From positions 1 to 64,000 of the forward strand of contig NZ_JAKSYD010000260.1 in assembly GCF_022829605.1 (NCBI RefSeq): 64,000 nucleotides of DNA, in the 5' to 3' direction. Below are positions 59,672 to 64,000 of the stretch, piece by piece. Both the position numbers and the translations under genes were made by a program. Position 1 is the stretch's first letter, and every line of letters starts with the position of its first letter. The notes under the pieces were generated by a model. That model did no database searches. It was not told the origin of the DNA and worked only from the letters and a program-made list of their open reading frames with translations. Origin of the DNA: Methylobacterium sp. E-065. GTDB lineage: Bacteria; Pseudomonadota; Alphaproteobacteria; Rhizobiales; Beijerinckiaceae.

Positions 59672-61074
59672 GGCGAGACCCAGCGGAACAGATGCGCGAG
59701 GTCCTTGAAGAAGATCCGCGCATGGGCGGCGGGCTTGGCCCGGACCAGCTCCTTGTTCATGTAGCTGTCCCAGGTGAGCTGCTGGACATCCTTGTCCCGG
59801 CAGATCGAGACGAAGCGCTCGCGCAGGCCGTCGCTGCGGTACCAGACCCACTGCATCATCCCGAGGATCCAGAACACGCGCCCGTGCAGCTTCATGAAAG
59901 CCTTGCGCGCGCCCGCGAGGGCCTTGGCGTCGCCGGTCTTGAGGAAGGCGGCGGCGGCATCGGCCGAAAGCCGGCCGCCCAGCATGGCGTAGTAGATCCC
60001 CTCGCCGGAGGCGGGCGCGACCACGCCGGCGGCATCGCCCGCCAGCAGCACGTCACGGCCGTTGTCCCAACGCTTCAGGGGCTTGAGCGGCAGGGGCGCG
60101 CCCTCCCGGCGGATCGTCTCGGCGCCATCGAGGTTGGTTGCCACGCGCAGGGCCCGGATCGAGGAGCGCAGGGAAAAACCCTTCTTGGCGCTGCCGGTGC
60201 CGATGCTCAGCCTGTCCCCGTGCGGAAAGATCCAGCTGTAGAAGTCGGGCGAGTGGCGGCCCTGATAGTAGACATCGCAGCGGGCGGCATCGACAGAATC
60301 GGCCCCGGGGGCGCCGGCCTCCGGCACCCGGAGGATCTCGTGATAGGCGAAGACCTGCCGCATCTTGGCGTGCCCCGGAACCTCGGCCCGGCCGACCGGC
60401 GAGCAGGCCCCGTCGGCCCCGATGACGAGCCGCGCCCGGACGGTGTGGCGGGCGAGGGACTCGCCGGCGCCGGTGCTGAAATGGACGCGGGTCGCCCCAT
60501 CGTCCGACCGGGTGATCTTCTCGTAGGCGGCCTCGCGCAACGCGGCGCCAGCCTGTTCCGCGCGGGCGCGCAGCCAGGGATCGAACTGCTCGCGGTCGAC
60601 CATGCCGACGAAGCCCTCGCCGACCGGCATGTCGACGGCCTTGCCGCTCGGCGCCACCATGCGGGCGGCGCGGATCTTCGCGACGAGCAGCGAATCGGGG
60701 ATCGCGAAGTCGCGGATCAGCCGGGGCGGGATCGCGCCGCCGCAGGGCTTGATCCGTCCGGGCTTGTCGAGGAGCAGCACCGTGTGGCCGGCCCGGGCGA
60801 GATCGGTCGCCGCCGTGGCTCCGGCCGGGCCGCCGCCGACCACGACGACGTCGTAGGCTGCGTCACCACCGCCGCTTCTCCCTCCCCCCTCTGCGGGGGA
60901 GGGTGGGCCGGCCGTCAGGCCGGGTCGGGGGAGGGGAGCGCCGGTGCCGGAAAAGTCACTCCGCGAGTTGAAACCCGCAGCGTCGCGCTGCCCCTCTCCC
61001 CCCCTGCTGCGCAGGGTACCCTCCCCTGCAGAGGGGGGAGGGGAAAGATGGCCGCCATCATCCAACTGTGCCAT
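59668..61074 (-). CDS. bchP: Geranylgeranyl reductase BchP, with extended N-terminus
   Basis: 468 residues. It reduces the geranylgeranyl tail of bacteriochlorophyll to phytyl. The FAD motif YDVVVVGGGPAGATAATDLA begins only around residue 73. GRIKPCGGAIPPRLI, VIGADGACSPVGRAEVPG and DVLLAGDAAGVVAPASGEGI follow, all typical. ATG 61074 is 4 bp from the PucC-like stop, with GGTGAGG before it. The first 70 or so residues (HLSPPPSAGEGTLRSRGGEG and on) are translated from a palindromic repeat; BchP proteins normally begin within a few residues of YDVVVVG. Confidence 0.93.
   Translation of the reverse strand: MAQLDDGGHLSPPPSAGEGTLRSRGGEGQRDAAGFNSRSDFSGTGAPLPRPGLTAGPPSPAEGGGRSGGGDAAYDVVVVGGGPAGATAATDLARAGHTVLLLDKPGRIKPCGGAIPPRLIRDFAIPDSLLVAKIRAARMVAPSGKAVDMPVGEGFVGMVDREQFDPWLRARAEQAGAALREAAYEKITRSDDGATRVHFSTGAGESLARHTVRARLVIGADGACSPVGRAEVPGHAKMRQVFAYHEILRVPEAGAPGADSVDAARCDVYYQGRHSPDFYSWIFPHGDRLSIGTGSAKKGFSLRSSIRALRVATNLDGAETIRREGAPLPLKPLKRWDNGRDVLLAGDAAGVVAPASGEGIYYAMLGGRLSADAAAAFLKTGDAKALAGARKAFMKLHGRVFWILGMMQWVWYRSDGLRERFVSICRDKDVQQLTWDSYMNKELVRAKPAAHARIFFKDLAHLFRWVSP
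60877..61043. repeat. Palindromic repeat inside the 5' end of bchP
   Basis: About 167 bp. Its ends are near-inverse (cctcccccctctgcggggga against gcagaggggggagg), and it contains agcgccggtgccgg and ggccggccgtcaggccgg elements. It stays in frame with bchP and has no stop in that frame. Confidence 0.7.
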
Positions 61075-61078
61075 GGCC

Positions 61079-62422
61079 TCACCGCGCGCTGAAGGCAGGA
61101 TCGAGCGAAACCGCGCCCGGTGCCGGAGTGGATTCGAGCCGCACCGCCAGGACGACAGCGACGAGGAACAGCAATCCTTCCGCGGCGAACACCGCCGCGT
61201 AGGCCTGGACCGGCTCGGCCGTGACGAGCCGCACCGCATCGACCGAGACCGCACCGAGAAAACCGCCGGCCCCGAAGGCGACGCCCTGCGCGGCGCCCCA
61301 GACGCCCATCCGGGTGCCGCGCTCCCGCGCGTCGCCGCGGCCGGCCAGCGCCATCATCGAGCCGATCGCGGCGACCGCGTAGGCGCCGTTGCCGACGCCG
61401 AGGGCGAACACCGTCTCGCGCAGGGGGAAATCCGCCCCCGAAGCCGCGCCGCTCGCCAGGGCGAACAGGGCGGCGGCCGAGCCGGCGCAACCCAGCGCGA
61501 TCCAGAGCCTCAAGGAGGCGAGGGGGGTGCCACGCGCGGCGAGCGTCACCCCCGCCACCAGCAGCATCCCGGCGAGCACGCCGCCATGCTGGAGTCCGGC
61601 GAGCTTGGTGGTGGCGCCGGGGCTCATGGCGAAGACGAGCCCGGCATAGGGCTCCAGGATCAACTCCTGGGCGCTGTAGGCCAGCATCGAGACGAAGACG
61701 AAGATCGTGAAGGTCCGGGCCACCGGATCGGCCAGCACCTGGGCGAGCACGGTGAAGAACGGCCGGCGCGCCTCCGCGGGCTCCGGCGCACGGAGCGGCA
61801 GGCGGCGCTCGACACCGGCGACCGCCAGGGCGGCGATGCAGAAGGCGATGAGCGAGACCGTGCCCGACACGGCGACAAGCCGCAGGCCGGAGAACGGATC
61901 GAGGAAATGGCCGGCGAGCGGCGCCGTGAGCGCGAAGCCGACGATCATCATCACCCAGACGATGGTGGCGGCCGCCCCCCGCCGGGCCGGCGCGACGCCC
62001 CCCGACAGCAGGACGAGGAGCGAGGTTCCGGCGGCGCCGACCCCCATCCCGACGCACAGGAACGAGAGGGCGGCGAGGGCCAGCCCCAGGGCGAGGTGGT
62101 CGGCGGCCAGCGCGGTTCCGCAGGCGGCCCCGAACCCGCCGAGGCAGAGGGCAGCCATGCCGCCGACGATCCAATGGGTGCGCCGGCCGCTGCGGTCGGA
62201 ACCGTAGCCCCAGCGCGGGCGCAGCACCTGCACGGCGTAGTGCAGGGCGACCAGCAGACCGGGCACGAAGGCGGGCAGGGCCAGTTCCACCACCATCACC
62301 CGGTTGAGCGTGGCGGTCATCAGCACGACGACACTGCCGAGCGCGGTCTGGACGAGGCCGAGGCGGACGATCTGGGGCCAGCCGAGGGTCGCCTCAGGCG
62401 CGATCCGATCCGAAGTGCCCAT
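61079..62422 (-). CDS. PucC/Bch2-type MFS protein (bacteriochlorophyll delivery family)
   Basis: 447 residues. Twelve membrane segments. LVQTALGSVVVLMTATLNRVMVVELALPA and LHYAVQVLRPRWGYGSDRSGRRT match the PucC/LhaA/Bch2 carrier group, thought to help insert bacteriochlorophyll into light-harvesting or reaction-centre proteins. ATG 62422 overlaps the bchG stop (TGATG); GTG 62425 is just as possible. It sits between bchG and bchP, the usual order. Confidence 0.93.
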   Translation of the reverse strand: MGTSDRIAPEATLGWPQIVRLGLVQTALGSVVVLMTATLNRVMVVELALPAFVPGLLVALHYAVQVLRPRWGYGSDRSGRRTHWIVGGMAALCLGGFGAACGTALAADHLALGLALAALSFLCVGMGVGAAGTSLLVLLSGGVAPARRGAAATIVWVMMIVGFALTAPLAGHFLDPFSGLRLVAVSGTVSLIAFCIAALAVAGVERRLPLRAPEPAEARRPFFTVLAQVLADPVARTFTIFVFVSMLAYSAQELILEPYAGLVFAMSPGATTKLAGLQHGGVLAGMLLVAGVTLAARGTPLASLRLWIALGCAGSAAALFALASGAASGADFPLRETVFALGVGNGAYAVAAIGSMMALAGRGDARERGTRMGVWGAAQGVAFGAGGFLGAVSVDAVRLVTAEPVQAYAAVFAAEGLLFLVAVVLAVRLESTPAPGAVSLDPAFSAR

Positions 62423-63306
62423 CACGCCCCTCCCACCAGCGGGCGCAGCGCGAAGGCGGCGACCAGCATGCCGAGGACGTAGAGGGTGGTACCTGTGCCG
62501 TTGTACCAGATCGCCCGCTCCCGGGGATTGTCGAGGAACCGGACCATCAGGGCGAGCTGGCCGGCGAGCAGCGCCGCCACGAGGCCGGCATGCCAGTACC
62601 GCTCCCAGCCGACGAGCAGCGCGATGACGGCGACCTGCGGCAGGGCCATGACCAGGCAGGCGAAGCGGGCGGCCCGCTCGGTGCCCATCTGCACCGGCAG
62701 CGACAGCAGGCCCATGCGCCGGTCGCCCTCGACCGACTTGAAATCGTTGAGCGTCATGATGCCGTGGGCGCCGGCTGCGTAGAGGAGTGCCACCAGCAGA
62801 ACCCGCCGGTCCGGCAGGGCGGCGGCCATCACGGCGGCGCCGGTGAACCAGGGCAGCCCCTCATAGCAGAGCGCCACCGCGGCGTTGCCCCACCAGCCGT
62901 TGCGCTTGAGCCGGACGGGCGGCGCCGAGTAGATCCAGGCGAGCACCAGCCCGAACAGAGCGGCCCCGAGGATCCAGGGCCCGAGCGCGGCGGCCACCAC
63001 CAGCGACAGCCCGGTCCAGGCCACCGCGAGGTAGAGCCCCCAGCGGCCCGGGATCCGACCGGAGGGAATCGGCCGGTTCGGTTCGTTGATCGCATCGACA
63101 TGGCGGTCGAACCAGTCGTTCGTGGCCTGGCTGGTCGCGCAGACCAAAGGCCCGGCGAGCAGCACCCCGGCGGCGATCACCGGCCATTGGCCGCTGGCCG
63201 GCTGGCCGGACGAGATCACCCCGCAGGCGAACGCCCACATCGGTGCGAACCACGTCAGCGGCTTCAGCAGCTCGATGACTGCGCTCGGGGCGGGCGTAGC
63301 GCTCAT
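62422..63306 (-). CDS. bchG: (Bacterio)chlorophyll synthase
   Basis: 294 residues, UbiA-type prenyltransferase with about eight membrane helices. It attaches the geranylgeranyl/phytyl tail to bacteriochlorophyllide. Motifs: the first Asp-rich site in QATNDWFDRHVDAINEPNRPIPSG and the second in TLNDFKSVEGDRRMG. First gene of the operon. A PpsR-type box overlaps its promoter at 63335-63352. Confidence 0.95.
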   Translation of the reverse strand: MSATPAPSAVIELLKPLTWFAPMWAFACGVISSGQPASGQWPVIAAGVLLAGPLVCATSQATNDWFDRHVDAINEPNRPIPSGRIPGRWGLYLAVAWTGLSLVVAAALGPWILGAALFGLVLAWIYSAPPVRLKRNGWWGNAAVALCYEGLPWFTGAAVMAAALPDRRVLLVALLYAAGAHGIMTLNDFKSVEGDRRMGLLSLPVQMGTERAARFACLVMALPQVAVIALLVGWERYWHAGLVAALLAGQLALMVRFLDNPRERAIWYNGTGTTLYVLGMLVAAFALRPLVGGA

Positions 63307-63334
63307 GACGGGAGGCTACCGGGGCGCGCCAAAG

Positions 63335-63352
63335 TGTCAAGCCAGATTTACA
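63335..63352. promoter_or_regulatory. PpsR/CrtJ operator upstream of bchG
   Basis: TGT at 63335-63337 and ACA at 63350-63352 are separated by 12 bases, a perfect TGT-N12-ACA. In the bchG direction it reads TGTAAATCTGGCTTGACA, so it contains a TTGACA -35 hexamer. The box ends 29 bp before the bchG ATG. A less good partner (tgtgcggggcgtttgtcg) lies at 63367-63384. Confidence 0.8.
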
Positions 63353-63591
63353 TTTGACGGCGAAATGTGCGGGGCGTTTGTCGGGTGAATACATCCGTAG
63401 GGTGATAATACACGCTGCGACATTGGACCGGCGCGTGTGCACCCGAGGCACGCAATCCGCCCCGGGAACGCGGTTCATCCCCGCTTAGGCAGCAATGACT
63501 CAGCCTCGGAGCACGGCCGCGGACGCTCCGAACCGTGTTCCGGCCCGATCCGGCGTAGTGCCGCGTCATCGCGAAAACGTGTCGGCCCAGA
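63353..63591. other. bchG-ppsR intergenic
   Basis: 239 bp between the ppsR stop and the PpsR box. It contains the degenerate second box at 63367-63384. No gene is supported; the short frames found here have no ribosome site and no family match. Confidence 0.4.
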
Positions 63592-64000
63592 TCAGTCCGC
63601 CTCGACAGGCCCGTCGAGATCCCCGACGCCGTAGCGGCGCATCTTGGCGTAGAGGCCCTGCCGGCTGAGGCCCAGCATCTCCGCGGCCGAAGCCCGGTTG
63701 TCCCGGGTGATGCGCAGGGCCGCCTCGATGCAGAGCTTCTCGATCAGGTCCGTGGTCTCGCGCACCAGCGTCTTCATCGAGACCCGGCCGACCAGCTCGG
63801 CCATCTGCTCCACCGAGCGCGGCACCTCCCGCCCACCGCCGAATCGCCCTTCGGGGATCCGGCGCGGGGCCGGGCGGATCGCGAAGCCCAGGCAGGGGCG
63901 GGCGCCCGCCACCGAAACGGCCGCGACCTCCACATCCTCCAGACCGCCATAGGCGCCGCGGATGACCGTCGCGAAGCGCCGCACCACGCCGTGATCGCCC
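63592..64000 (-). CDS. ppsR: PpsR/CrtJ-type photosynthesis repressor, C-terminal part
   Basis: The frame remains open to the window edge, so the N-terminus is missing. The visible 136 residues hold the end of a PAS-like domain (VRRFATVIRGAYGGLEDVEV) and then the family's helix-turn-helix: SMKTLVRETTDLIEKLCIEA, DNRASAAEMLGLSRQGLYAKMRRYGV. It would repress bch/crt genes at TGT-N12-ACA sites. Such a site precedes bchG, the next gene on this strand. Confidence 0.92.
   Translation of the reverse strand, partial: GDHGVVRRFATVIRGAYGGLEDVEVAAVSVAGARPCLGFAIRPAPRRIPEGRFGGGREVPRSVEQMAELVGRVSMKTLVRETTDLIEKLCIEAALRITRDNRASAAEMLGLSRQGLYAKMRRYGVGDLDGPVEAD

Overview
The window looks like a chromosomal segment of a Methylobacterium/Methylorubrum-type alphaproteobacterium. 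It has very high GC with strong G/C third-codon bias, a MucR-family regulator, metX-metW beside hisC-tyrC, DivK-PleD, an EipB (DUF1849) protein, LuxR/LuxI, and aerobic-photosynthesis genes (bchG, a PucC-family carrier, bchP, tspO, ppsR) under a PpsR/CrtJ-type operator. Genus-level assignment is inference from gene content.

Layout. 1-5.3 kb: end of a MucR gene, then many small orphan genes (PilZ, secreted peptides, a broken phasin-like gene). 5.3-9.7 kb: envelope proteins, including a Thr/Gly-rich secreted protein and a large BON/OmpA-like protein. 9.7-12.4 kb: yidB followed by a 957-bp unit carrying a DUF4926-DUF6883 pair and a second copy of the yidB 3' end, then an AT-rich tail. 12.4-16.3 kb (minus): fabD-fabG-acpP-fabF. 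16.6-25 kb: rpoZ-rel, a NYN protein, peroxiredoxin, smpB, dapA, lytic transglycosylase. 25-29.4 kb: catalase-like protein, nuclease-like protein, PepSY protein and a two-component system. 29.4-35.6 kb: metX-metW, small genes, hisC-tyrC, msrA. 35.9-38.7 kb: an intact RelE/XRE toxin-antitoxin module, trpB, and vapBC with a broken toxin. 38.8-48.8 kb: HhH protein, ABC transporter, eipB, DUF3572, divK, pleD, DUF2252, accA, DUF1796, acetyltransferase. 48.8-54.7 kb: broken lysR, higBA with a broken toxin, MFS carrier, L,D-transpeptidase, dienelactone hydrolase, YqaE. 54.8-57.2 kb: quorum-sensing locus in AT-rich surroundings. 57.2-64 kb (minus): tri-heme cytochrome c and the overlapping bchG-PucC-bchP-tspO operon, with ppsR running off the edge.

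The main oddities are: (1) the 957-bp yidB-linked insertion with a two-gene DUF pair; (2) seven apparent single-base deletions in five loci, including two toxin genes whose antitoxins are intact; (3) a palindromic repeat read as the N-terminus of BchP; (4) a PpsR box overlapping a -35 element before bchG; (5) a Lys/Ala/Pro-rich block splitting an OmpA-like domain; (6) at least three dispersed repeat families, one filling the fabD-fabG gap.

Functionally, the fatty-acid cluster, accA and rpoZ-rel are core growth genes. hisC, tyrC, trpB, metXW and dapA cover amino-acid supply. DivK/PleD, PilZ, LuxI/R and the two-component system are signalling. The last 6 kb belong to bacteriochlorophyll synthesis.
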